From Actinomycetes bacterium (lineage in GTDB: Bacteria; Actinomycetota; Thermoleophilia; BMS3ABIN01): a stretch of 64,000 bases of DNA. A model generated the notes under the pieces. It worked only from the letters and a program-made list of their open reading frames with translations. It was not told where the DNA came from and ran no database searches. The translations under genes and the position numbers were made by a program. Below are positions 17,345 through 25,567 of this stretch, one piece after another; the stretch's first letter is position 1; every line of letters begins with the position of its first letter. The DNA lies in NCBI GenBank assembly GCA_021791195.1, contig JAJYXB010000013.1, forward strand, positions 1-64,000, given 5' to 3'.

Positions 17345-18507
17345 CTATCCCTCAGCCTCCTCAGATAGGCCAGATATGACCCTTTCATGTCTTCGATGGA
17401 ATCTCCACCCAGCTTCTCCATCATGGCACGGGCCAGCTCGATGGCCACCATCGCCTCACCGACCACCGCCGCCGCCGGCACGGCGCAGACATCACTGCGC
17501 TCCTTCAGCGCCGGCGCCGTCCTGCCGCTGGCGATGTCAACGGACTTCAGCGGCCGGGTCAGTGTGGGGATGGGCTTCATCGCGGCGCGGACGATCAGTG
17601 GCGCGCCGGTGGTGATGCCCCCCTCCAGGCCGCCGGCATGGTTGGTGCGGCGATAGTAACCCTTCCCGGGCCGGAAAAAGATCTCATCATGCACCCTGGA
17701 ACCGGGCCTGGCCGCGGCGGCAAAACCATCGCCCACCTCGACGCCCTTGATCGCCGGGATGCTCATCAGCGCTCCGCCCAGCCGGCCGCCGAGCCGCTCC
17801 GGCCCCGAAGCATACGAGCCCAGACCGGGCACGAGCCCGAATACCGCCACCTCGAAGACGCCGCCCAGCGACTCGCCCTGCTTGCGCGCGGCGGCGATCA
17901 CGTCAGTCATCGCCTTTTCCCTGTCAGCGGCAAGCGTGCGTACCGGCGAGCCGTCCACTTTGCGGAAATCTTCCGGAACCAGCGATCGCCCGCGGCGGAC
18001 GGCAACCTTGCCGATGCGTGTCACATGACTGAAAATCAGGACACCAAACTCATCCAGCAGCCGTCTGGCGATTGCTCCCACCGCCACACGTGTCGCTGTT
18101 TCCCGGGCGCTGGCGCGCTCCAGCACGCTGCGGATATCGCCCAGACCGAATTTCTCCGTACCGCAAAGGTCGGCATGCCCCGGCCGCGGCACCGTCAGCG
18201 GCTCTGCCCGTTTCCCCGCAGAGGCGGCGCCGGCACGCATCACTGTTTTCCAGTTCTTCCAGTCGGCATTGAGGATGCGCAGCCCGATCGGCGTCCCCAG
18301 GGTCTGTCCGTAGCGGACTCCGCTGGTAATCGTCGCCCTGTCGGTCTCGATGCGCATGCGGCCGCCGCGGCCGTAGCCGAGCTGGCGCCGCGCCAGGTCC
18401 CCATCGATATCGGCGGTCCCGAGCGCCAAACCGGCGGGGACGCCCTCGACGATCGCCATCAGCTCGGGGCCGTGCGATTCTCCGGATGTCGTATAGCGAA
18501 GATTCAT
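17329..18507 (-). CDS. aroC: Chorismate synthase
   Basis: AroC makes chorismate from EPSP using reduced FMN. The N-terminus is MNLRYTTSGESHGPEL, then GYGRGGRMRIETD, ASARETATRVAVGAIAR and, near the C-terminus, VDIASGRTAPALKERSDVCAVPAA. I use ATG 18507; a GTG three codons earlier (18516) is possible. The gene is separated from the pilP-like gene by about 125 nt. A weak promoter-like TTGCGC-N17-TTATTT lies in that gap on the minus strand, so aroC may be transcribed both from its own start and by read-through from the pil genes. Confidence 0.96.
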   Translation of the reverse strand: MNLRYTTSGESHGPELMAIVEGVPAGLALGTADIDGDLARRQLGYGRGGRMRIETDRATITSGVRYGQTLGTPIGLRILNADWKNWKTVMRAGAASAGKRAEPLTVPRPGHADLCGTEKFGLGDIRSVLERASARETATRVAVGAIARRLLDEFGVLIFSHVTRIGKVAVRRGRSLVPEDFRKVDGSPVRTLAADREKAMTDVIAAARKQGESLGGVFEVAVFGLVPGLGSYASGPERLGGRLGGALMSIPAIKGVEVGDGFAAAARPGSRVHDEIFFRPGKGYYRRTNHAGGLEGGITTGAPLIVRAAMKPIPTLTRPLKSVDIASGRTAPALKERSDVCAVPAAAVVGEAMVAIELARAMMEKLGGDSIEDMKGSYLAYLRRLRDSWPQP

Positions 18508-18633
18508 GTCAATCACGCCAGCGCTGTAACTTGCTAAAAATAATGCAGATGATGATTATCGCGCAAGCCGGACCCCGTCATGCCCGGACAAATCAGGCAC
18601 CCGGCGCGGCCCCTGGCGACGGACGCGGCTGCG

Positions 18634-19224
18634 TTACTTGCCCAGCACCGTGCCGGTGGAGCCGGTGGAGCCCGTGGAGCCGGTCGAGCCCGTACCCGTC
18701 GGGACGCCGGTTGAACCGGTGCCCGCCGATCCCGTGCCCGTGGAAGCAGCCCCGGTCGATCCAGTGCCGGTGGAACCGGTGGCGCCAGCGCCCGCGCCGC
18801 CTGCGGAGCCTGGAACCGTACTGCCGGTGGAAGGGGATCCGGGCGATGTCGATGATCCAGTCGGCAGTGACGCCGAGCCCGGAGTCGTACTGGGGCCCGC
18901 CTGCATCTGCTGGACCCATGGATCCTTGCGGGTAAATACGTTAGCCCACATCGTCGAAGCCGTGCTGGAGTCGAGTGAGGAAGACGTCGACAGCGGCGGA
19001 GGCGCCGTGGGACGTGAGCCCGGAGTCCTCCCGGCAGGAAGAGAAGTGCTGGGCCGCGTGCCCGCCTGCGTCCCGGTGCCTGGCGACTGTTGCGGCGACG
19101 GTGACTGACTGCCGCACGATAGCGCCAGCGTCACGGAAACAACCAGCAGAACAACCGCCGCCACGCCGGCCACCAGGGGCGCGTGCTTGAAATTATCAAT
19201 TCTTCCCAAAATCTCGTCTAGCAT
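18634..19224 (-). CDS. PilP-like membrane-anchored protein with Gly/Ser/Thr-rich tail
   Basis: The 196-residue protein has an N-terminal cytoplasmic stretch, one membrane helix (about 17-35) ending in a Cys (ALSCGSQ), and a Ser/Pro/Thr-rich exposed region. ANVFTRKDPWVQQM at about 94-107 resembles the R-D/N-P-F motif of PilP-type pilus alignment proteins. Its place directly after pilM-N-O and before aro genes is the place of pilP in proteobacterial pilMNOPQ-aroKB. From about residue 120 it is almost only G, S, T and A. No PilP beta domain or secretin is visible, so this is a position- and motif-based guess. Confidence 0.55.
   Translation of the reverse strand: MLDEILGRIDNFKHAPLVAGVAAVVLLVVSVTLALSCGSQSPSPQQSPGTGTQAGTRPSTSLPAGRTPGSRPTAPPPLSTSSSLDSSTASTMWANVFTRKDPWVQQMQAGPSTTPGSASLPTGSSTSPGSPSTGSTVPGSAGGAGAGATGSTGTGSTGAASTGTGSAGTGSTGVPTGTGSTGSTGSTGSTGTVLGK
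18646..18800 (-). repeat. Imperfect GC-rich tandem repeat coding (Gly-Ser-Thr-Gly)n
   Basis: The 3' part of the pilP-like gene is built from degenerate 9-bp units such as GGCTCCACC/GGTTCAACC, encoding GSTGTGSTG and GSTGSTGSTG. Such tracts can change length by slippage. The opposite strand is also open here (VEPVEPVEP), a by-product of the repeat. Confidence 0.6.
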
Positions 19225-19296
19225 TTTCTTACCTTACCCATTCACGGAGCGAACGAGCCGCCCACATTCCTGCCGGCGCTACCAGTCTGGGCCGGC

Positions 19297-20010
19297 CTAC
19301 CTGCCACCGGACGCCCCGGCGCCGCTGGCGCTGCCCGGCGTTGTTGCCGCGCCGGCGCTGCCACTACTGCCTGGCGCAGCGGCGCCCGGCCTGGCCGTTG
19401 TCGGCGGAGTGGTCATGAAAACGTTGATGTCCATCGACAGCATGATATGTCCCGGTGTCACCTGTCCAGTCGACGAAACCGAAGGAAACTTGAAGCCGGA
19501 AACATCCGGCTGGCCGATCTTAATCGTCATGACGTTGATCAGACGGCCGCTGACGTTGACATCGCTGCCTTCCATCCTGGCATAATTCTCCACCCTGTAC
19601 AGGAAATCGTTGACGTCGAAGAAGCCGCCTTCAATCTTCAGCGTCAGCGGGATAATCGTTGCGCCTGGGGTGCCGGCCACCGGAGCGCCCGGCTTGATAT
19701 CCATGAAGCTGACGCCGGCGTCGGTGGCGGTTTGCTGCAGCTCGATCATCAGCGACGGCAGCTGGCTGTCGGTCGGAATCAGCTTGTCCAGCTTGATCAG
19801 GTCGCCCTCGGTCTGCTGGGCGGCCTTCCGCTGCTGATCGATTGTGGCCAGCTTCTTCTTGTTGTCCTGCAGCTTGGCGTTTTCGCTGGAGATGTTGCTC
19901 TGCAGAGTCGCGTTTTCATCGCGTTTCGGGCTGATGAGCAGGAAGTACCACGCCACGAGCAATACCACAACGACAAGGCCGATGAGAATGCCTATGTCGC
20001 GCTTTTTCAT
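19297..20010 (-). CDS. pilO: Type IV pilus inner-membrane platform protein PilO
   Basis: PilO pairs with PilN to link the cytoplasmic PilM to the rest of the pilus machine. It has a short basic start (MKKRDIGILIG), one membrane helix (about 7-27), a coiled coil (about 32-80) and a ferredoxin-like domain with LIPTDSQLPSLMIELQQTA and GGFFDVNDFLYRVE. The last 35 residues are a Pro/Gly/Ser/Ala-rich tail not needed for the fold. It overlaps pilN by ATGA. Confidence 0.88.
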   Translation of the reverse strand: MKKRDIGILIGLVVVVLLVAWYFLLISPKRDENATLQSNISSENAKLQDNKKKLATIDQQRKAAQQTEGDLIKLDKLIPTDSQLPSLMIELQQTATDAGVSFMDIKPGAPVAGTPGATIIPLTLKIEGGFFDVNDFLYRVENYARMEGSDVNVSGRLINVMTIKIGQPDVSGFKFPSVSSTGQVTPGHIMLSMDINVFMTTPPTTARPGAAAPGSSGSAGAATTPGSASGAGASGGR

Positions 20011-20789
20011 GGCGCTATCCCTCCGCCCGGCGAGGTTGGCGTGGTGATCGCCGGGCCGGCGGCGCCGCCAGGGTTAGCACTGGTGGTCGGCGTAGCGCCC
20101 GGTGTCGACGTGGTGCCGGCAGCCGGCGTGCTCGGCAGCGGCGTCACAGTCGCCGGCCCCGGCGCTGCCGAGGCCTGTCCGTTCTGCTTGAGAAAGGCGC
20201 CGATGCGAAAATGGATCGCCAGCGAAGCACCCAGTTTTTCCGTGTCGGCGCTGATCAGGGTGACGTTCTGCAGCGACGGCAGCAACCCCAGCCTGATCAG
20301 GAATGTCGCCACGGAAGGCATCGCCGCATTGTCGGTATAACCCTCGATGGTGATGTCCGGCGCTGACGGAGTGCTCCCGGCGGCTGCTTTGGGGGCTGTG
20401 CCGCCGGCGGTCACCGGCGTGCCGCTGACCGAGGCATTCAGCGATGTCAGCCAGATATCCGAAGGGATGACGAACGAGATGTCATCCAGGATCCGCGACC
20501 AGCGGACCCGCTGATCGTACACTGTCTTGACGCTGTTGAGCTTGGCCTGCTTCTGGTTCTGGATATCCTGATACTGCTGCAGCTCCTGCATCTGTTTGCC
20601 CAGGCTGGCGTTGGTTTTCTGCAGATTGGCATATTCCTGCCGTGAATTGTCAACCTGGCTGCTGTAATAGTAATAAGTCCCGCCCAGGGCGGCCAGCACC
20701 AGCACCGCTCCCGCGACCGGGAAGATGAATATCTGGCGCCGGAACTCACGCGCCTGCTCTTCTTGGGGGACCAGATTGACTCTAGGCAT
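20007..20789 (-). CDS. pilN: Type IV pilus assembly protein PilN
   Basis: The short cytoplasmic start MPRVNLVPQEE contains the INLLP-type motif that binds PilM. A membrane helix (about 22-42), coiled coil (about 45-85) and a ferredoxin-like fold with VIPSDIWLTSLNAS and ITIEGYTDNAAMPSVATFL follow. Residues about 205-260 are a Thr/Pro/Ala/Gly-rich tail. ATG at 20789 directly abuts the pilM stop, and pilO overlaps its end. The tail is a shared feature of pilN, pilO and the pilP-like gene here. Confidence 0.9.
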   Translation of the reverse strand: MPRVNLVPQEEQAREFRRQIFIFPVAGAVLVLAALGGTYYYYSSQVDNSRQEYANLQKTNASLGKQMQELQQYQDIQNQKQAKLNSVKTVYDQRVRWSRILDDISFVIPSDIWLTSLNASVSGTPVTAGGTAPKAAAGSTPSAPDITIEGYTDNAAMPSVATFLIRLGLLPSLQNVTLISADTEKLGASLAIHFRIGAFLKQNGQASAAPGPATVTPLPSTPAAGTTSTPGATPTTSANPGGAAGPAITTPTSPGGGIAP

Positions 20790-22838
20790 TTATTCCTCGT
20801 CCTCCAGCGACAGGCCGATGGAGATCGCGAGCCGCGGCGCCAACGCACGGAGATCCTCGTCACTCAGACCCGATTTGTTTAAAGTCACCCTCGTCAGTGG
20901 ATTGCCCATCTCCACGGTAAAGGGGAACACCTGCGACAGCTGCGCGTCCAGATTCGGCAGCATGGCGCCGCCGCCGCTCAACAGCAATTTTCCGATCGGG
21001 ATCGACTTCTCCTGCGACATATAATAATCGAGAGACCGGCGGATCTCGTCAGCCAGAGCCTCTGTCGTGATCTCCAGGGCGCGCTGCACGTTTTCCTCCC
21101 GGGTCCGCTCTTCAGGACCGCCGGGTTCGATCGTGGGCGGGAAAAGATCGGGCTCGTTCCGCTGTGGCGACGGCGGCTCACCGCCGCCCGCAGAAAGTCC
21201 GCTGGCGCCGAACGGCGACCCGCCGCCGGCGCCGCTTTCCGGCGGTCCGCCAGGCCCGGCCGGTTCACCCTCGCCCGGCATGTTCTCTCCCGAGAAAGGT
21301 GGAATGATCTGCGTGTCGGCCTCCGGCGCGCCCTCTGCGGCCGCAAGGTTCTCCCCGGAGCCCGCGCCTCTTCCCGGCGCCGGCAGCCCGATCTGCACCT
21401 TCATCACTTCAGCATCAGCGAAGTTGATATTCAGCTGTTCCTGGACGGCCTTGGTAAAGTCGTCGCCACCAAAAGAGATAATGCGTGTAAACTGCGGCTC
21501 GCCGGCAACATCGACCACGAGATTGGTTACATCCGAAGCAATGTTGGCAACCGCGACCGCGGACCCGGCGGGAGAGCCTTCATCGAGGAAGCTCCGCGTC
21601 ACCATCGACCTGAGCAGCGCGAACGCCTGCAGATCGACGCTGGCAACCTGCAGCCGCGCCTTTTTGATGGCGTTGATAAAATCCATCACCATGTTTTTCT
21701 GCGCCGCTACGACCAGGACTTTCTGCTTCTGCACGCCATCCTCATCGGTAAAGCTGCCGAGAATGTGGTAATCGAATACGGCTTCATCGATCGGGATGGG
21801 GATGTAATCCTGCGCCTGGAACTCGATGGCAGAGCGCAGCTCCTTTCCGTCAAGCATGGGAAAGTCCAGCGACCGCACCACGATCTTCTGGTTCGCCAGC
21901 CCAAGGGAAACCTTCCTCCCTTTGATCTTGTAAGTCTTCCAGAACTCGCGGATGGCGAACGCCAGCCCTTCGACGTCGCGCACCTCGCCCTCCTGGATGA
22001 GCCCTTCAGGCAGCGAGTCCAGCGCCACCTGCAGTATCATCGAACCGGAAGTCTGATGACGCAGCCGCACCGCCGTGACCGAAGAACGGCCGAGGTCGAG
22101 ACCGACAGGACTTGTCCGGGAACCGAACCCGGCTCCGCCCTTTTTGGGATGCGCGGCCTTCTGCTTCGGGGGGGTTGGTTCTTTGGCTGCGGGTTCTTTC
22201 GTCTTTCTGGTAAACAGCGGTTTCCTCTCACGCCTGGGCTTGGCGGGTGGAACGGTATACGCTGCCGGCGCCCCTGCGGGCGCGGGCGGCCCGCTTGATG
22301 CCTTCTTTTTGGCGCCAAAAAGCGGCTTGCGCGGTTTCTTCTCACGCGGCGGTTTCTTCTCACGCGGCGGTTTTGCTTCACGCGGCATCTTCTGCCGCTG
22401 TTTTTTCTCCTGCGGCGGCTTGTCCTGCGCCGGCCGGGCGCCCTGTGCCGGAGCCGAGCCCTGAGGCTCCTTCGCCACACGCGGCCCCTTCCGGCCGAAA
22501 AGGCTCTTCTTCTCAGGCGGCGGCGTTGCCGTTGACGGGTTCTCGCTGCCTTCCTTTGCCTCGGCGGACGCCTGGTCTGCGGTCGGCGGCGGTGGCACAA
22601 GCCGTTCAGGCTTGGCCTGCTTCGGCCGCTTTTCTCCCGGGAAAGGAGCCGATTTCAGCCGCTTCCCCTTCTTCCCCGATTTTTTATGCGTGGGCATGGA
22701 GATGCCCTTGCCGCCGAAAAGTTTTTTTCGGGGCTTGGGAGGAAGCGGCGGCCGGACGTCACCACGCCCGGCGCCCGCATCGAGCGGTCCGCCAGGCGTT
22801 GCGTCTTTGCCTGATTTCTTCTTGAAGAAGCTTGCCAT
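20790..22838 (-). CDS. pilM: PilM-like pilus ATPase with long Lys/Pro-rich N-terminal extension
   Basis: The actin-like PilM core starts at about residue 244 (VGLDLGRSSVTAVRL) and ends at 682, with FPMLDGKELRSAIEFQAQDYIPIPIDEAV and GKLLLSGGGAMLPNLD typical of the family. PilM proteins are usually about 350 residues; this one is 682. The first 243 residues are Lys/Pro/Arg-rich and of low complexity, with four LFG-type motifs at 40-42, 113-115, 173-175 and 208-210, each flanked by Lys. Residues about 486-578 are a second Gly/Pro-rich insertion inside the core. The start ATG is 22838. The basic tail could bind nucleic acid, lipid or a partner. Confidence 0.88.
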   Translation of the reverse strand: MASFFKKKSGKDATPGGPLDAGAGRGDVRPPLPPKPRKKLFGGKGISMPTHKKSGKKGKRLKSAPFPGEKRPKQAKPERLVPPPPTADQASAEAKEGSENPSTATPPPEKKSLFGRKGPRVAKEPQGSAPAQGARPAQDKPPQEKKQRQKMPREAKPPREKKPPREKKPRKPLFGAKKKASSGPPAPAGAPAAYTVPPAKPRRERKPLFTRKTKEPAAKEPTPPKQKAAHPKKGGAGFGSRTSPVGLDLGRSSVTAVRLRHQTSGSMILQVALDSLPEGLIQEGEVRDVEGLAFAIREFWKTYKIKGRKVSLGLANQKIVVRSLDFPMLDGKELRSAIEFQAQDYIPIPIDEAVFDYHILGSFTDEDGVQKQKVLVVAAQKNMVMDFINAIKKARLQVASVDLQAFALLRSMVTRSFLDEGSPAGSAVAVANIASDVTNLVVDVAGEPQFTRIISFGGDDFTKAVQEQLNINFADAEVMKVQIGLPAPGRGAGSGENLAAAEGAPEADTQIIPPFSGENMPGEGEPAGPGGPPESGAGGGSPFGASGLSAGGGEPPSPQRNEPDLFPPTIEPGGPEERTREENVQRALEITTEALADEIRRSLDYYMSQEKSIPIGKLLLSGGGAMLPNLDAQLSQVFPFTVEMGNPLTRVTLNKSGLSDEDLRALAPRLAISIGLSLEDEE

Positions 22839-22845
22839 ATTCAGT

Positions 22846-23097
22846 TCATCGCGCGGCCAGCCGCACGCAAAGCCAGCCCCGTAAGGAGCTGTGGATTAGT
22901 TTCGAGATTGGCATGACATATCCTTTTAACCTGGCTTCGAACGCCTGCGCCGTCTTCTTGCGCTGGGTCTTCTTGCGCTGGGGATCGCCGCTGACGGCCG
23001 GAACGGAAAAACCTGGAAAATCGTTCCCCTTAACGGCAACAGCCGCCAAATACTTGAGCTCAGACTTGAGCTCGGATCCAAGCCTAGACCTGGTCAT
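22846..23097 (-). CDS. Possible 83-residue basic protein between trpC and pilM
   Basis: The frame starts at an ATG (MTRSRLGSEL) that overlaps the trpC end by 14 nt and stops 7 nt before the pilM ATG, which would suit an operon. It holds two exact small repeats, SELKSELK and RKKTQRKKT, caused by 10-bp and 15-bp direct DNA repeats. No homologue is recognised and there is no clear ribosome site. The alternative is a noncoding spacer of about 245 bp with duplications. Confidence 0.25.
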   Translation of the reverse strand: MTRSRLGSELKSELKYLAAVAVKGNDFPGFSVPAVSGDPQRKKTQRKKTAQAFEARLKGYVMPISKLIHSSLRGWLCVRLAAR

Positions 23098-23872
23098 GCA
23101 ACAGCCTCCCGAGCGATTCAGCGGGATCGCTGCTGCGCATGAGCGACTCGCCAACCAGCACCGCCGCAACCCCGGCGGCGGCCAGACGCTTGACGTCCGC
23201 GGCATCCCTGATGCCGCTTTCGCTGACCACGGGCATCCCACTGGGGACAAACTCTATCAGATTTATGGTCGTATCCAAATCAACACTGAAAGTTTTCAGA
23301 TCGCGGTTGTTGATGCCGATGAGGGCTACGCCGGCGTCGAGCGCGATGTCAAGCTCGGCGCGGTTATGAACTTCCACCAGGCATTCCAGCCCCGCCAGCG
23401 ACGCCACGCTGAAGAGCTCGTTCAGCTCACGAAGACCAAGGGCGGCCACGATCAGAAGGATGGCGTCCGCGCCGGCAGCGGCGGCCTCCCAGACCTGGTA
23501 GGGGTCGATGATGAAATCCTTCCTCAAAACGGGCAGGCCGCAAGCTGCCCGCACCGCCACCAGGTCGGCAAGGCTGCCCTTGAAATGACGCTCCTCGGTA
23601 AGGACCGAGACCGCAGCGGCGCCGGCGCCCTCATAGGCGGCCGCCGTGGCGGCCACATCCACATCGGGATGGATGTCGCCCCGTGAAGGCGAGGCGCGTT
23701 TGATCTCGGCGATGACCGAGGTGCCAGGTTCGCGGACCGCGCCGATCAGCGAACGGCCATGCCGCGGTGCCGGGCGGACGCTGTCGCGCAGCGCATCGAG
23801 GGGCCGTTCCAGTTTTCTCTTCGAGAGATCCTGCCTGGTAGTATTCAAAATCCTGCTTAGGAATTCGGGCAA
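23084..23872 (-). CDS. trpC: Indole-3-glycerol phosphate synthase
   Basis: TrpC closes the indole ring in tryptophan synthesis. The TIM-barrel motifs are VIAEIKRASPSRGDI (catalytic Lys), VLTEERHFKGS, VLRKDFIIDPYQV, LVEVHN, IGINNRDLKTF and VSESGI. At 262 residues it is a stand-alone TrpC. It lies 9 nt after trpD. trpF, trpB and trpA do not follow; pilM does. Confidence 0.95.
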   Translation of the reverse strand: MPEFLSRILNTTRQDLSKRKLERPLDALRDSVRPAPRHGRSLIGAVREPGTSVIAEIKRASPSRGDIHPDVDVAATAAAYEGAGAAAVSVLTEERHFKGSLADLVAVRAACGLPVLRKDFIIDPYQVWEAAAAGADAILLIVAALGLRELNELFSVASLAGLECLVEVHNRAELDIALDAGVALIGINNRDLKTFSVDLDTTINLIEFVPSGMPVVSESGIRDAADVKRLAAAGVAAVLVGESLMRSSDPAESLGRLLHDQV

Positions 23873-23881
23873 GAAACTTCC

Positions 23882-24919
23882 TTAGGGGGATGAGCTGGTG
23901 CGTGAGGCCTGGATGTAAGTATCGAGCTTGTTGCGGGCAGAGCCATTGTCAATACTATCGGCCGCCAACCGGACTCCTTCACTGATATTTTCAGCGGCCC
24001 CGGCGGCGTAAAGCGCCGCGCCCGCATTCAGCAGTACGATATCGCGCCGGACACCGGTCTCCCCGTCGAGGATGCTGGTCAGGATGCGGGCATTGTCTTC
24101 AGCGCTGCCGCCCCGGAGCATATCGCTCCCGGTGGCGGGCTCGAGTCCGAAATCGCGGGGCTCGATCGTGAATTTTTTGACGCCCGCGGGGCTGACCTCG
24201 GCAACATCGGTAGGCCCGGTGATGGTGATCTCGTCCAGGCCGTCGCTGCCGTGCACCACCAGTCCGTGACTGCAGCCCAGGCGCATGAGCGCCTCGGCGA
24301 TCACATCGACGTAGCGGACGTCGGAGACTCCGATCAGTTGAAAAGCGGCGCCTGCCGGATTGGTCAGCGGCCCGAGAAAGTTGAAGATGGTGCGCACTCC
24401 CAGTTCGCGGCGTACCGGTATCACATGCTTCATCGCCTGATGGTGCAGTGGCGCGTACATGAAGCCGATGCCGGTCTCGCCGATCAGCCGGCCGACGTCA
24501 GCGGGCGATATCTCCAGATCGGCCCCCAGCGCTTCCAGCACGTCGGCGCTGCCGCACTGGCTGGTGGCGCTGCGGTTGCCGTGCTTGGCCACGCTGGCAT
24601 CGGCGCCGGCCACCACGAACGCGGCGGTGGTGGAGATGTTGAAGGTGTGCGACTTGTCGCCGCCGGTGCCGCAGGTGTCGATCACATCCTGGCTGCCGGC
24701 GTCGACCTTGAGCGAGAAGCGCCGCATCGTTTTAGCCAGGCCGACGATCTCCTGCACCTTCTCCCCCTTGGTGCGCAGGGCAACGAGAAAGCCGGCCGTC
24801 TGCACCTCGCTGGAGTTGCCGGACATGATCTGCTCCAGCACCGACGCGGCCTCGGCCTCGGTAAGGTCGATGCCCTCCGCGAGGCGGTCGATGGCGTATG
24901 TCAGAATCTCGTTTGGCAT
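23882..24919 (-). CDS. trpD: Anthranilate phosphoribosyltransferase
   Basis: TrpD joins anthranilate to PRPP. Motifs are DTCGTGGDKSHTFNIST for PRPP, KHGNRSATSQCGSADVLEALG for anthranilate, and RRELGVRTIFNFLGPLTNPA. The 345-residue length is normal for the unfused enzyme. It lies 18 nt downstream of trpG. Confidence 0.96.
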   Translation of the reverse strand: MPNEILTYAIDRLAEGIDLTEAEAASVLEQIMSGNSSEVQTAGFLVALRTKGEKVQEIVGLAKTMRRFSLKVDAGSQDVIDTCGTGGDKSHTFNISTTAAFVVAGADASVAKHGNRSATSQCGSADVLEALGADLEISPADVGRLIGETGIGFMYAPLHHQAMKHVIPVRRELGVRTIFNFLGPLTNPAGAAFQLIGVSDVRYVDVIAEALMRLGCSHGLVVHGSDGLDEITITGPTDVAEVSPAGVKKFTIEPRDFGLEPATGSDMLRGGSAEDNARILTSILDGETGVRRDIVLLNAGAALYAAGAAENISEGVRLAADSIDNGSARNKLDTYIQASRTSSSP

Positions 24920-24937
24920 GGCGTCTTTCTGCAGCTG

Positions 24938-25567
24938 CTAGCCTTCCTCTCCGATCTGCATATCGAGGAAATTCCTGAGGATCTCCCGGCCGGGCGCGGT
25001 CAGAATGCTCTCCGGATGAAACTGCACACCTTCCAGCGCCGCCAGCCGCCGGTGGCGGCAGCCCATGACGACATTATCTTCGGTCCAGGCGGTCACTTCC
25101 AGTTCATCGGGAACCGGGGTGGCCAGCACCAGCGAGTGGTACCGCGTCGCCGTGAACGGGCTCTCGATGCCGGCGAATATCGTCTTGCCATCATGAAAGA
25201 TCCCTGATGTCTTGCCGTGCACCGGCGCCTCGCCCCGGACGATGCTACCGCCGAAGACCTGGCCGATGGACTGGTGCCCCAGGCAGACGCCCAGCAGCGG
25301 GATCCGCCCGCCGAACTCCCGCACTACCGCCATCGAGACGCCGGCCTCGTTGGGCGTACACGGTCCCGGCGAGATAACGATGTGATCCGGAGCGCGTCCG
25401 GCGACGCCGGCCACGTCGATGCGATCGTTGCGAAACACCTCTACCTGGGCGCCGATCTCGCCCAGGAACTGCACCAGGTTATACGTAAAAGAATCGTAGT
25501 TGTCAATCACCAGGACGCGGCTCGCCCGCGCATTCCCCGGCTCCGGTTTCCTGGCAGCCGCCGTCAT
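24938..25567 (-). CDS. trpG: Anthranilate synthase glutamine amidotransferase subunit
   Basis: The class I amidotransferase supplies ammonia to TrpE. Motifs include LVIDNYDSFTYNLVQFLG, ISPGPCTPNEAG, the nucleophile loop GVCLGHQSIGQ and EGVQFHPESI. I choose ATG 25567, which overlaps the trpE stop as ATGA and follows GGAG at 5 nt. A GTG two codons earlier is possible. In many bacteria this subunit is shared with folate synthesis (PabA). Confidence 0.95.
   Translation of the reverse strand: MTAAARKPEPGNARASRVLVIDNYDSFTYNLVQFLGEIGAQVEVFRNDRIDVAGVAGRAPDHIVISPGPCTPNEAGVSMAVVREFGGRIPLLGVCLGHQSIGQVFGGSIVRGEAPVHGKTSGIFHDGKTIFAGIESPFTATRYHSLVLATPVPDELEVTAWTEDNVVMGCRHRRLAALEGVQFHPESILTAPGREILRNFLDMQIGEEG

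Noticed and set aside
18638-19108. Plus-strand frame with VEPVEPVEP repeats opposite the pilP-like gene
   Set aside because: It is the reverse reading of the Gly/Ser/Thr codon repeat. The minus-strand frame has a membrane helix, a ribosome site and the right operon position.
22855-22905. Plus-strand ACGCAAAGCCAGC resembling a piece of a c-di-GMP riboswitch
   Set aside because: The other conserved blocks (AGGGCAAACC and CGGGTTGCCG) are missing and no plus-strand gene follows.
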